A stretch of 64,000 nucleotides of DNA from Sphingobium faniae. Its GTDB lineage: Bacteria; Pseudomonadota; Alphaproteobacteria; Sphingomonadales; Sphingomonadaceae. Made by a program: the position numbers and the translations under genes. Location of the stretch: NCBI GenBank assembly GCA_900100475.1, contig FMTU01000003.1, forward strand, positions 310,001 to 374,000. Reading direction: 5' to 3'. Shown piece by piece: positions 24,949-33,377 of this stretch (its first letter is position 1; each line of letters begins with the position of its first letter). The notes under the pieces are model-generated. The model was not told the origin of the DNA. It saw only the letters and a list, made by a program, of their open reading frames with translations, and did not search any database.

Positions 24949-26766
24949 TCATGCGAACCCCCGGCGGCGCTGGGCCGGGGCGGGCGACGGTGCGCCGAAA
25001 TCGGCGGCAATCATTTTCTCCGCCCGATATTCGGACGTGGTGGCATAGAGGCGCGCCCGACGAAGGGCTTCCGGATCGACCGTTTCGCCGCGCTCGGCCG
25101 CGAAGATGAGCGCGTCGGCTTCCGCCATCTTCTCGGCGGGCGTTCTCGTGGCGCGGGAAGGTGCCGTGGCCGTCCGGGCCAGCGCCTCTTCCAGCCGCGC
25201 CTGATCCGGCACCGAAGGCGATGGCGCGGTGGCGATGCTGTCCATGGCGGGCGTGGATGCGGGGCGCGATGGCATCGGCAGATGAGCCAGCTTGCCCGCC
25301 CGCTCCGCCTCGTCCCGCAGCACGGTGTCCATGGCCTTCTCGACGGAGAAGGATGCCTTTTTCTTGCGAAGCTCGACGCGCTGGGCGTTGATGAGGTTGG
25401 CCATTTCGCGGCGGGCGGCGAGTGCCATTTCCCGCTGGGAGAAGCCCGCGCGCTCGACGTTCACGGCGGTGTCGATATATTCGCCCGCTTCGTCAAAGAC
25501 GTAGAGCGCGCCAAGGTCGCCCTCGTCCCAGCGCAGCATGACCTGTTTGCCCATGAACGGAACCAGCGTGTCGGCCCAATAGCGGCCATTCTTCCACCGA
25601 ACGCCGCGCTTGGTCACCATGGACGGGCCGATCACCGCGCTGAAGGCGATCTTGAGGATGCTTTCAGGCGGGGCGGAGCGCGCCGGTTCGGGGGAGCGCT
25701 GCCATTTTTCCATCGGCGGCATGCCGATCATGCTGTGCCTGCGCTGGTGATAGGTGCCGTCTACCCACGCATCCAGAATGCGTTGCAGCTCGGCGCTGTC
25801 GATCCCGGCCTCTATGACGGCCCGGCCCTTCTCCTTCTTCGCACGGGCGCGAAGTTGCTGCGCCTGCGCGACGTTATGACCAAGGAAGCCCTTGAGCATG
25901 GAGGCGCGCTCGCGGTTGAACGTGCCGAACACCCGCTCGATATGCGGCTTGTCCTCCGGGTGGCCGGGGAGGCAGGGGTCCAGTTTGATGCCGACCGCGT
26001 CCAGCGACGCGATGATGGACGCGTTGATGAAGCCGGAGCCGTGATCGACCTTGAGGATCGCAGGCATCGCCCCCCATGCCAGCATGGTTGTCACCAGCAT
26101 CTGGCGCACGGACTGGGCGCTTTCGCTTTCCACCACCATGAACCGGGCGCGGCGCGACCAGCGGTCGATGATGCCGAGGATGGCCTTGCGGCCGTCGGTG
26201 CACATCACGTCCGCCTTGGTCGTGTCGATCTCCCACATTTCGTGGGCGTAGGAGACGGTCGCATCCATGCGGCCGAGCGCCGGGCGATACATGGACTTGA
26301 ATTTGTCCGGATCGCGTTCTGCCGTGAGCAGGACTTTATGTTCTTTCTCGACGCGACGCATGTAGCGCTTCAGCGTTGGGAGGGACGGAAGATTTGCGAA
26401 CTCGGCTTGCAAAAGTTCCATGACGCGCGTGGATGCATGCTTGTGGTCGGCGAGGATGACCAGGACGGCGTCCGCGACGTCGGGGTGACGGTCGAACCAG
26501 TCGCCCTTGGGGCGGCCGACGGAACGGGTGACGGAAAGGTTGGCGGGCGCAGTCCCGTCGCGGAGTCCATCCTGAGCGGATTTGGGCAGGTGCAATATGC
26601 TGAAGAAGCGAGCCTCGCCCCCACGCACCACCCGTGTCTCATATGCCCAGCCTTCAAGGTCGGCGCGGATCAGGACGCCCCTTTTCGTGGTCGGAAGACC
26701 GGGCAGGCGGAGGTCGGCGATTTCCTGCGCGCTCAGATATGCGGCTGGCCCCCCGATGACCGTCAT
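24949..26766 (-). CDS. MuA-like DDE transposase
   Basis: 605 aa. The catalytic core has Asp181 (WEIDTTKADV), Asp241 (LKVDHGSG) and Glu277 (DKPHIERVFG): a D,D(35)E triad. The N-terminal 150 residues are the end-binding domain, with a helix-turn-helix near 110-140. The C-terminal part after residue 480 is basic then Ala/Pro-rich and should contact the B protein. It catalyses strand transfer for integration and replicative transposition. Its likely targets are the 13-bp repeats at 47311-47395 and the left-end copies. Confidence 0.93.
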   Translation of the reverse strand: MTVIGGPAAYLSAQEIADLRLPGLPTTKRGVLIRADLEGWAYETRVVRGGEARFFSILHLPKSAQDGLRDGTAPANLSVTRSVGRPKGDWFDRHPDVADAVLVILADHKHASTRVMELLQAEFANLPSLPTLKRYMRRVEKEHKVLLTAERDPDKFKSMYRPALGRMDATVSYAHEMWEIDTTKADVMCTDGRKAILGIIDRWSRRARFMVVESESAQSVRQMLVTTMLAWGAMPAILKVDHGSGFINASIIASLDAVGIKLDPCLPGHPEDKPHIERVFGTFNRERASMLKGFLGHNVAQAQQLRARAKKEKGRAVIEAGIDSAELQRILDAWVDGTYHQRRHSMIGMPPMEKWQRSPEPARSAPPESILKIAFSAVIGPSMVTKRGVRWKNGRYWADTLVPFMGKQVMLRWDEGDLGALYVFDEAGEYIDTAVNVERAGFSQREMALAARREMANLINAQRVELRKKKASFSVEKAMDTVLRDEAERAGKLAHLPMPSRPASTPAMDSIATAPSPSVPDQARLEEALARTATAPSRATRTPAEKMAEADALIFAAERGETVDPEALRRARLYATTSEYRAEKMIAADFGAPSPAPAQRRRGFA

Positions 26767-26905
26767 GAACCGCCTCCGGGATTGATGTCGGATTGATGTT
26801 GAACGGAAGGCGCTGAAAACCGTGCCATTTTGGTCCGGCGTTCATTTTTTCGGGGGCGAACGTAGAGCAAACAAGACTCGGCCCGGCGCGTATGATAGGC
26901 AGCGA

Positions 26906-27160
26906 TCATGCCGCGTCGCTCCGGCTTGTCATTGACAGGCGTGTGCCTGTCTTTCCGTAACGCGAGGGCCAGATGGTTTTGGGATGTGTGCCGAGGAAGT
27001 CCGCAATGATCTTCTCAGCTTTGGCTGACACGCGCGCGTGGAGAGCGAGCGACATTTGCTGGCGCGACATGCCGTTGCAGCGGCCCAGCGCTGCTAGGGT
27101 GGACCCAGCCTTGCGAACCGCTGCCTTTATGTCCTCGGGGTGCATGTCGCTTGATTGCAC
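26906..27160 (-). CDS. Ner-like DNA-binding protein
   Basis: 84 aa from GTG 27160, which has AGAGAAG about 5 bp upstream; ATG 27145 is the alternative. The sequence MHPEDIKAAVRKAGSTLAAL, GRCNGMSRQQMSLALH, IIADFLGTHPKTIWPSRYG is the Ner/Nlp family pattern. In Mu, Ner represses the early promoter and the repressor gene, favouring lytic growth. It is the first leftward gene, divergent from the repressor. Confidence 0.85.
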   Translation of the reverse strand: MQSSDMHPEDIKAAVRKAGSTLAALGRCNGMSRQQMSLALHARVSAKAEKIIADFLGTHPKTIWPSRYGKTGTRLSMTSRSDAA

Positions 27161-27196
27161 GTCACTTCTCTCTCTGGCTGTCTGTTGACATGCATA

Positions 27197-27236
27197 ATGA
27201 CAGGTAAAATGACAGGTCAAGAGAAAAATGATAGGT
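27197..27236. promoter_or_regulatory. Operator repeats between ner-like and repressor genes
   Basis: ATGACAGGT occurs at 27197-27205 and 27209-27217, and ATGATAGGT at 27228-27236. Leftward, TTGACC (27214-27219 on this strand as GGTCAA) with TTATGC 17 bp on could be the early promoter, overlapped by the repeats; rightward, TTGACA lies at 27185. This is the expected lysis-lysogeny switch; promoter assignment is tentative. Confidence 0.55.
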
Positions 27237-27898
27237 CTCGTGTTGTCGGCTGGTCTCCCGACGCCGCTTTGCGCCTTAAGCAGGCGGTCAAATCCTTTGG
27301 AAGTCAGGCGTCTGTCGCGGAAATGGCCGGGCTTTCGCGGCCTTCACTGGTAGAGATTTTGGCGGCGCGCTCCGTACCCACCAACCAGACGCTGGAAAGC
27401 CTCTGCCGAGTGCTGGGCGTCAAGGAAGACGATATTGTGCAGGGAGCGGCCCTAAGGACAGAGCATGGCAACATGGCTTTCGTTCCGCTTCATGACGTGC
27501 TGGTGTCGGCCGGTTATGGCGCAAGCGCCGTCGAAGCTGGCGAGTCGCCGGAGCATCTCGGTTTCCCAAGCGGATGGCTCCGTCGACAATTTGGCGATCC
27601 CCAAAATCTTCGCGTGGTTCAGGTTAAGGGCGACAGCATGTTTCCCACGCTGGGGGATGGCGATCTGGTGATGATCGACCTGTCCCGACGCGAACCTGTC
27701 GACGGGATTTTCGTTTTGCGGCTCGATGAGCAGTTGATGGTCAAGCGGGTGCTTTTCCCGACTGCTCGACGCATCCTGGTGACGAGTGACAACCGGGATT
27801 ATGAACGGTGGGACCGCATGATCGATCTCGAAAACGGTGCGACGAGGGATGGATTTAAATTGATCGGCCGCGTGGTGTGGGCAGGCAAGGCGATCTAA
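27209..27898 (+). CDS. Phage repressor (c-like) with S24 peptidase domain
   Basis: 229 aa from ATG 27209 (AGG 5 bp upstream; ATG 27197 is possible). Helix-turn-helix QASVAEMAGLSRPSLVEILA (about 33-52) and a C-terminal S24 domain with Ser143 (KGDSMFP) and Lys179 (MVKRV). It should maintain lysogeny by binding the operators around its own start, and be inactivated by RecA-stimulated self-cleavage, unlike Mu c, which is ClpX-controlled. Start codons lie inside the operator repeats. Confidence 0.88.
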   Translation: MTGQEKNDRSRVVGWSPDAALRLKQAVKSFGSQASVAEMAGLSRPSLVEILAARSVPTNQTLESLCRVLGVKEDDIVQGAALRTEHGNMAFVPLHDVLVSAGYGASAVEAGESPEHLGFPSGWLRRQFGDPQNLRVVQVKGDSMFPTLGDGDLVMIDLSRREPVDGIFVLRLDEQLMVKRVLFPTARRILVTSDNRDYERWDRMIDLENGATRDGFKLIGRVVWAGKAI

Positions 27899-27913
27899 CG
27901 ACGAGGGGGGTAA

Positions 27914-28408
27914 ATGACCAAGGCACGACCAGATGGTTCTGGGCAGATTACCGGAGCATGGGTGCTATTGCTGCTAGGCATGCTCGTTTCTGTGGTCGGT
28001 ATATTCAGAGATGTAAGCACTTATCCTAGCATTGATTTAGCGGATTTGGCGGCCAAATGGATGATGATCTATGTTGGCGGCGCAATGATCACCATATCTT
28101 TCTTCCTGTTTTTGGCGGGGTGGATCATCCGTGCGATTTGGTTTCTTCCCGGTCGCGATGATGCTGTTTTGGTGAGCAATGGCCTCCAGCCGCTGGGGGA
28201 GGATGGCGAGCAACCCACGATCCTTTCGGAAGAGCCGGGGCGGCCGATGAATTTCCGCACTGCTTTTCTGATCATTGGGGGGATGCTCCTGCTGCTTGGC
28301 GTTGTCGTTTCCTATGGTGAATACAAACGACAGGCTGTCTCAACGGAATATGAGGCCGTTGGCGCGAACACCAGCAATGCAATTATCGAGAACATCATCG
28401 GAAACTGA
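27914..28408 (+). CDS. Three-helix membrane protein downstream of the repressor
   Basis: 164 aa with good ribosome site GAGGGGGG. Hydrophobic helices at about residues 15-35, 52-77 and 118-138, with a charged loop between the second and third. Not recognised. Same strand and 15 bp after the repressor, so probably expressed in the lysogen; a superinfection-exclusion or envelope role is possible but not shown. Confidence 0.65.
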   Translation: MTKARPDGSGQITGAWVLLLLGMLVSVVGIFRDVSTYPSIDLADLAAKWMMIYVGGAMITISFFLFLAGWIIRAIWFLPGRDDAVLVSNGLQPLGEDGEQPTILSEEPGRPMNFRTAFLIIGGMLLLLGVVVSYGEYKRQAVSTEYEAVGANTSNAIIENIIGN

Positions 28409-28476
28409 ATCCTGTCATATGTTCCTCTTTTGTTCTATATGTTCTCCATCGACCGAGTCGCGGATGGAGGCATCTG

Positions 28477-28809
28477 GTGCGTTGGCAATTTCGCATGTTC
28501 AATCAGCCTGCGGGGCCGCGGCGGAACAGCCAGTCGGCTGCGTGGGCTGATGCCTCAAGGGCCGGGCATGTGCAGATCGACCAGTGGGACCGTCATTTTC
28601 TGACGGTGCCCGCCAATGTCATCTGCGATCCTTTCGGGCGATTGGATCAGGAGAAAGATGATGAAACATTTCAAGCCCGATGCAACTACAGCCAGGCCCA
28701 ATTTCGCGAGGTGGTTGCTGGCGCAGCAGAAGAGAGACGACCAGATCGGCGAACTGGCGAAGGCCGCGCGCCGCGATCCAAGATTTCCGATCGAAGGGTG
28801 CGTCGCTGA
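28477..28809 (+). CDS. Doubtful overlapping reading frame
   Basis: 110 aa from GTG 28477, with GGAGG 6 bp upstream. The first 60 residues (GRAGHVQIDQWDRHFLTVP) look protein-like; the rest overlaps the gene at 28658 in another frame and is basic. It may be a real short gene whose end has been disturbed. Otherwise 28409-28657 shows nothing recognisable. Confidence 0.3.
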   Translation: MRWQFRMFNQPAGPRRNSQSAAWADASRAGHVQIDQWDRHFLTVPANVICDPFGRLDQEKDDETFQARCNYSQAQFREVVAGAAEERRPDRRTGEGRAPRSKISDRRVRR

Positions 28810-28897
28810 CGTCGGCACCAGGCTGAACAAGCTGGAGGCGGACCCCGACATGCATTGCGCCCTTGAGGACGCGGAGCTGGAATGGTTGTCCTATTGA
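28658..28897 (+). CDS. YozE-like SAM-fold small protein
   Basis: 79 aa, ATG 28658 with AGGAG 5 bp upstream. FARWLLAQQKRDDQIGELAK and AARRDPRFP resemble the YozE-type sterile-alpha-motif-like fold found in short proteins of bacteria and phages. Function unknown. The stop overlaps the next start (TGATG). Confidence 0.6.
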   Translation: MMKHFKPDATTARPNFARWLLAQQKRDDQIGELAKAARRDPRFPIEGCVADVGTRLNKLEADPDMHCALEDAELEWLSY

Positions 28898-29193
28898 TGC
28901 GCCGGATGCCGCGACAGGAATTGCTGGAACGGTTTGTCAGCGCCTTGCGGGAGGAGCCAGAGTTCAGAACAAGGCATTCGCGCGAGTTGCTGGCGGTCGG
29001 CCAGCGCGCCAATCAGGTCGCCTCCCGGCTTGCGGCTCTGATTGATAACGGCAGCTTCATGGTGATCTGTGCTGACCCCATAAATGCTCATGGAGCGCCG
29101 GGGCGATGGGGAGCCGACGAGCCTGATCCGGCTGGTCCGCCGCGTTCGGCCCATAATATGTTGGCGGCCCCACCGCCGCGTCGAGAAATGTGA
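28897..29193 (+). CDS. Hypothetical phage protein
   Basis: 98 aa, ATG 28897 coupled to the previous stop. Helical N-terminal half (QELLERFVSALREEPEFRTR; HSRELLAVGQRANQVASRLA) and a Pro/Ala-rich tail. Not recognised. Confidence 0.5.
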   Translation: MRRMPRQELLERFVSALREEPEFRTRHSRELLAVGQRANQVASRLAALIDNGSFMVICADPINAHGAPGRWGADEPDPAGPPRSAHNMLAAPPPRREM

Positions 29194-29224
29194 GGCGATT
29201 TTAAGGCCGTATGGCGCACGATTG

Positions 29225-29286
29225 GCCCGTGGGCGGGGTTGATGCCTCAAACGGCGTCAACCCCCATGGGCATCGTGCCCACGGGC
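29225..29286. repeat. Nested inverted repeat near the prophage centre
   Basis: GCCCGTGGGC (29225-29234) pairs with GCCCACGGGC (29277-29286), and GGGGTTGA (29235-29242) with TCAACCCC (29257-29264). This gives an 18-bp interrupted stem with a 12-base bulge in the gap before the late operon. No T run follows, so it is not a typical terminator. Confidence 0.55.
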
Positions 29287-29352
29287 AATTAGGGGCTATT
29301 CCCTTCCGCCTCTTCCGTGCCAACATGCGCGAGAGGCGAAAGAGGCTTGGCG

Positions 29353-29502
29353 ATGCTCAATGAATGGTCGGATCGGCAACCGGATGCACCAGCCTCGCCC
29401 TGGGCGCGGATGGCGGATGGTTCCATCATCGCGATCGTCTCTATCGGCACCTTGATTTTCCTGCTGGCCGGACTGAGCGGCCTTGTCGGCCTGATTTGGT
29501 GA
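29353..29502 (+). CDS. Small membrane protein
   Basis: 49 aa with AGAGG 7 bp upstream. Charged N-terminus then one helix, IIAIVSIGTLIFLLAGLSGL. Could be a lysis or envelope factor, but the single helix and position away from the lysozyme argue against naming it a holin. Confidence 0.45.
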   Translation: MLNEWSDRQPDAPASPWARMADGSIIAIVSIGTLIFLLAGLSGLVGLIW

Positions 29503-29567
29503 AGTGGCCTTGCAATATCGTTCCTGTGCTGCGATCTGGCGAATAGGCCGCAGCCAATAGCCATGCG

Positions 29568-29583
29568 TGTCCCTGCAGGGACA
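29568..29583 (+). promoter_or_regulatory. 16-bp dyad, copy 3 of 4 (head of rightward late operon)
   Basis: TGTCCCTGCAGGGACA, a perfect palindrome followed by TCAATCG. It lies 38 bp before the protease start, the same distance as copy 4 from the lysozyme start. Likely activator site for the head/tail operon. Confidence 0.65.
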
Positions 29584-29620
29584 TCAATCGCGTTCCGGCC
29601 GCCCCGCTATCCGGTGGGGC

Positions 29621-30595
29621 ATGGATCAGACACCCCCTTCCATCCGCATAGCGCGAACGGGCACCTTCAAATCGAATGAGGGTGTCGATGTGCATTTTGG
29701 CCCGTCGAAACTGGCTGAGATCGCCGCCGCCTATGATCCGGCATCCGATCCGGCCCCGCTCGTCATCGGCCATCCGCAACTGGATCATCCGGCCTATGGC
29801 TGGGTGGAGAGCCTGACGGTCGAGGATGGCGAACTGATCGCCACGCCGTCGGACATCGAGCCGAGCTTTGCCGAAGCCGTCCGCAAGCGCCGATACGCCA
29901 AGGTTTCGCCCCGTTTTTATACGCCGGGCCATCCCGGCAACCCCAAGCCCGGCACTTGGTATCTCAAGCATATCGGGTTCCTGGGCGCACATGCGCCCGG
30001 CATTAAGGGACTGGGCACCGTCGCCTTCTCCGAAGGCGATGATCAGGGCGTCGCCACTTTTGAATTTTCCAACAGCAAGGATGCATCCATGAACAAAGAC
30101 GCCCTTGAGGCGAGCTTTGCCGAGCGCGAAACCGCGCTTGGCGAGCGCGAGCGGACGCTCAATGAGCGCGAGCAGAACATCGGACAGCGGGAGGAGGCAC
30201 AGCGCGTCGCAGCCACCAAGGCGCTGCATGAAGGCAATGTCAGCTTTGCCGAGGGCATGGTTGCCGACCTGAAGCTGGCTCCGGCCGGAAGGGGATTGCT
30301 GGTCGGCGTCCTTGACCATCTGGATACGACTGGCGTCGTCAGTTTCGGCGAGGCAGGCGATATGACGCCTGCGGGTGCGCTCAAGAAGCTGCTGTCTTCG
30401 GCGGCCCCACTTCTCGATCTTGGCGAGCGCGGCAAAAAGCCTGCCGAGCAGCAGCCCTATGTCAGCTTCGCCGCGCCCGATGGTTATGAGGTCGACCCCG
30501 ACAAGGCCGATCTTCATGCCCGCGCCACCCGCATCCAGCAGGAGCATCCTGAATTGAGCTGGATGCAGGCCGTGGCCCGCGCCCAGGCGGGCTGA
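29621..30595 (+). CDS. Mu I-like prohead protease / scaffold
   Basis: 324 aa from ATG 29621. The N-terminal protease part has PLVIGHPQLDHPAYGWVESL and PRFYTPGHPGNPKPGTWYLK, the Mu gpI family signature; after residue 150 come scaffold-like charged helices (LGERERTLNEREQNIGQREE). Mu I is cleaved and matures the prohead; a shorter internal scaffold product is also known in Mu. First gene of the rightward late operon. Confidence 0.88.
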   Translation: MDQTPPSIRIARTGTFKSNEGVDVHFGPSKLAEIAAAYDPASDPAPLVIGHPQLDHPAYGWVESLTVEDGELIATPSDIEPSFAEAVRKRRYAKVSPRFYTPGHPGNPKPGTWYLKHIGFLGAHAPGIKGLGTVAFSEGDDQGVATFEFSNSKDASMNKDALEASFAERETALGERERTLNEREQNIGQREEAQRVAATKALHEGNVSFAEGMVADLKLAPAGRGLLVGVLDHLDTTGVVSFGEAGDMTPAGALKKLLSSAAPLLDLGERGKKPAEQQPYVSFAAPDGYEVDPDKADLHARATRIQQEHPELSWMQAVARAQAG

Positions 30596-30631
30596 TCTTC
30601 GCTCCTACGCACTCTTTCCACTAGGTGAAAT

Positions 30632-30967
30632 ATGCAGAAAACCGTCATTTTTTCCATGTCGCAGATCGCCACGGCGGCCGTCGCGACGGCGCGCTTCGTG
30701 GGCATGCTGACCGGCGCGCATTGTGCGGCCGCTGCCAAGGCGCTTGGCGTTTCCCAATATGCGGCCGCGAGCGGCGAGGCGTTCGCCGTCGACGTGCTGG
30801 GTACGACGATCGTCGAAGCCGGTGGCGCGATCGCCGCCAAGGGGCCGGTCAAATCCGATGCTAACGGCAAGGCCATCGCTCAGGCCGGTGCTGGTGAAAT
30901 CCTTGGGTATGCGGTCACGGCCGCGACGGCCGACGGGCAGAAGATCGAAATTCTCCTCACTCTATAA
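30632..30967 (+). CDS. Capsid decoration protein (DUF2190-like)
   Basis: 111 aa, AGGTGA before ATG 30632. Ala/Gly-rich beta pattern with VLGTTIVEAGGAIAAKGPVK and AGAGEILGYAVTAATADGQK is that of DUF2190 head-decoration proteins placed between protease and coat genes. Confidence 0.75.
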   Translation: MQKTVIFSMSQIATAAVATARFVGMLTGAHCAAAAKALGVSQYAAASGEAFAVDVLGTTIVEAGGAIAAKGPVKSDANGKAIAQAGAGEILGYAVTAATADGQKIEILLTL

Positions 30968-31072
30968 CGAGCGGGCGGCGATGACGGCCGCCCGAGCACT
31001 GCCCATGGGAGGCGGCCTGACGTCCAGGCGGCGCAACGGCCTCCCAACCGCTTCAACGAAAGGTTTATTTCC

Positions 31073-32002
31073 ATGTCCATGAACAGTGCCCAGGCGCGCG
31101 TCCTCGATCCGATTCTTACTCAGCACGCGCGCGGCTATACCAACGCCGAATTTGTCGGCCATGCGCTCTTTCCTGTGGTCACCATGCCTACCCGCGCCGC
31201 CAAGCGGATCGAGTTTGACCGCTCGTCCTTCCGTCGCCGCCGCACCCGCCGCGCGCCCGGCGCGCCCATCGCCGCGCTGGAATTCGGCTATGAAGGGAAG
31301 CCGGTTGCCCTGCATCAAGAAGCCCTTTCGGCCGTCACGCCGATCGAGCATCAGCAGGAAGCGGGGGCTGTGCCTGGCATCGACCTTCAGCAGGTCGGCG
31401 TCGATACCGTGCTGGCCGTCATCGCGATGGAAAAGGAAATCCAGCAGGCGGAAGTCGCGCGCAATGCTGCCAGCTATGCTGCGACGAACAAGGATGCGCT
31501 CGCTGGCGCGGAAAAATGGTCCGATCCCGACAGTGATCCCAAAGCGCAGGTCTATGATGCGAAGGAAGTGATCCGCAAGCGCATTGGTCGCCGTCCCAAT
31601 ACGTTGGTGCTTGGCGGTGGCCTCACCAGCGCGCTGGGCAAGCACCCGCTCATCACCGCGCATTTCCGGCCGACCAATGCCGCCGCGATCTCGCTGGCGA
31701 TGCTGGCCTCCTATTTCGACGTGGAGAGCGTCGTGTCAGGCGATGCGATCTACGACCAGGCCGATGGAACCACGGTCGATGTCTGGGGCGGTGATGCGAT
31801 CCTGGCATGGGTGGCTCCGGCCGGTCAGCGCCAGATGCCGCTTCCCAGCTATGGCTACACCTATCAGCTTCAGGGCCATCCCCTGGTCGAGCAGGCGCGC
31901 TTCGACGCCGATATCCGTAGCTGGAAGAACGACTGCCTCGACGAATTCTCGGCCGAGCTCGTCGGCGCCGACGCGGGCTTCCTGTTTCAGGACGCTCTCT
32001 GA
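31073..32002 (+). CDS. Major capsid protein
   Basis: 309 aa. SMNSAQARVLDPILTQHARG, then FDRSSFRRRRTRRAPGAPIA and PNTLVLGGGLTSALGKHPL belong to the HK97-fold coat family found in Mu-like siphophages. Position after protease and decoration protein supports it. Builds the icosahedral head. Confidence 0.85.
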   Translation: MSMNSAQARVLDPILTQHARGYTNAEFVGHALFPVVTMPTRAAKRIEFDRSSFRRRRTRRAPGAPIAALEFGYEGKPVALHQEALSAVTPIEHQQEAGAVPGIDLQQVGVDTVLAVIAMEKEIQQAEVARNAASYAATNKDALAGAEKWSDPDSDPKAQVYDAKEVIRKRIGRRPNTLVLGGGLTSALGKHPLITAHFRPTNAAAISLAMLASYFDVESVVSGDAIYDQADGTTVDVWGGDAILAWVAPAGQRQMPLPSYGYTYQLQGHPLVEQARFDADIRSWKNDCLDEFSAELVGADAGFLFQDAL

Positions 32003-32067
32003 TCAGAGCGCCTTTTCGGGCGGGGGCGCTGCACTGCTCCCGCCCATTTCCTTTGCTGGAGTCCATC

Positions 32068-32646
32068 ATGCAAAATTATCTCACGAAATCGCAGGTCCGT
32101 GGTCTGCGGGAAAAGCCGATCAGGGCTGGTGAAGTATTCACGGCTGATCCGCGATTCGTGGTTCGTCTCGTGGAGATCGGGGCGCTCGAAGCCACCGATC
32201 TGTCCGCAACGGTCGATCTGGAAGAGGCGGATGACATTTTTCCCAGGGACCATTACGACCCTGGCACCGGCATCCCTTTGGTTGCTGTCAATGATCGCGA
32301 TGCGCTCCTGACCGCGATCGCGGATTTGGGCGGTATCGTTTTCTTCCCCGGCTCTGGCTTGCCTGATCTTGCCGCGCAGGCGCTGGTCGATTTTTCCAAT
32401 GATGATCTGTTCGTCGAATTGGATGTCCGCATCGGTGAGGGGCGTCTGACGCTGGACGATGTGCTTTTGCGTTTTGCGCGGCCTGCCGTTGACGATCAAC
32501 AGGTTGCGCCGCCTGCTGGTGAGACAATCCAGTCGGGACAGGATGGCGCAGAGGGGACGGATAGCGGCACCCCGGCCGTGTCTGATCCCGCCCCCTCCAA
32601 GGCCGCGCCTGCATCGACCCGCAAGGGCAAGACGGCGGGCAAGTAG
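32068..32646 (+). CDS. Phage structural protein (gp35-position)
   Basis: 192 aa, CTGGAG 7 bp before ATG 32068. N-terminal YLTKSQVRGLREKPIRAGEV and VRLVEIGALE resemble the small protein encoded after the coat gene in Mu-like phages; the rest is acidic and ends in an Ala/Pro/Lys-rich tail. Likely head completion or decoration; unproven. Confidence 0.55.
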   Translation: MQNYLTKSQVRGLREKPIRAGEVFTADPRFVVRLVEIGALEATDLSATVDLEEADDIFPRDHYDPGTGIPLVAVNDRDALLTAIADLGGIVFFPGSGLPDLAAQALVDFSNDDLFVELDVRIGEGRLTLDDVLLRFARPAVDDQQVAPPAGETIQSGQDGAEGTDSGTPAVSDPAPSKAAPASTRKGKTAGK

Positions 32647-32651
32647 GTTTC

Positions 32652-33377
32652 ATGCCGCTTGAAACGATCCTGAAACAGCCTTCCGAAACGCTGCGCCGGT
32701 CGGTCACCTTCAATGGGGTGTCGACGATCACGGCGCTGCATTCGGTCGAGGCGGAGGCCAGGGGGATGGTCTCCGGTGCCGCAGCGCTGGATGTCACGCC
32801 CACGCTGTTTGCCGGTGCACTGACGCTCGCCATATCCGGGGGGACGGATGGCGAGCGTTACCTTGTCACAGCCATTGCCGACGACGCGGAAGGCGCGCGG
32901 GCGGAAACGGAGCTGGAGATCGTCGTCATAGACGCGGCCTGGGCGATGCCGGACGGGGGCGCACCCTATCTCACCATTGCCGAATTCGTCGACCGCTTCG
33001 GCCTGCCGGAAGTCGTGGCGATGACCGATGGCGACGGACGCGGCCGAATCGATCGGGCGTTGTTGGTGGCTGCCCTGGTCAGCGGGCAGTCCGTCGCGGA
33101 TGCGCATATTGCCGCGCGTTATGCCGTGCCGCTTCAGGATATCCCGCTGATCGTCAAGAAGATCGTGGGCGATCTGGCGCGGGCCGAACTGTATCCGCGC
33201 GGTGCGCCGGATGGCGTTTCCGACCAGGCGAAGCAATCGCTGCGCATGCTGGAGCGCATCCAGTCCGGCGCGATGCCGATCCCGGCCGGAACGCCCCCGG
33301 CCGACGCGCTGAGCGACAATCCGGTCCTGATTTCTCCGGGCTATCGCGCCTATCCCGACGGGCTGAAAGGCTACTGA
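32652..33377 (+). CDS. DUF1320 (gp36-like) head-tail protein with N-terminal extension
   Basis: 241 aa. Residues about 100-235 are DUF1320: YLTIAEFVDRFGLPEVV, ALVSGQSVADAHIAARYAVP, IVGDLARAELYPRG. The first 95 residues are an extra beta-rich domain (VTFNGVSTITALHSVEAEAR; LTLAISGGTDGERYLVTAIA) not usual in this short family, so it may be a fusion with a neck protein. The stop overlaps the next start. Confidence 0.78.
   Translation: MPLETILKQPSETLRRSVTFNGVSTITALHSVEAEARGMVSGAAALDVTPTLFAGALTLAISGGTDGERYLVTAIADDAEGARAETELEIVVIDAAWAMPDGGAPYLTIAEFVDRFGLPEVVAMTDGDGRGRIDRALLVAALVSGQSVADAHIAARYAVPLQDIPLIVKKIVGDLARAELYPRGAPDGVSDQAKQSLRMLERIQSGAMPIPAGTPPADALSDNPVLISPGYRAYPDGLKGY

Noticed and set aside
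24928..26796. 622-codon rightward frame opposite the transposase
   Set aside because: Shadow of the transposase gene; composition is that of reverse-complement coding DNA.
29317..29502. Holin call for the small membrane protein
   Set aside because: Single helix, far from the lysozyme and before the late dyad; no support beyond hydrophobicity.
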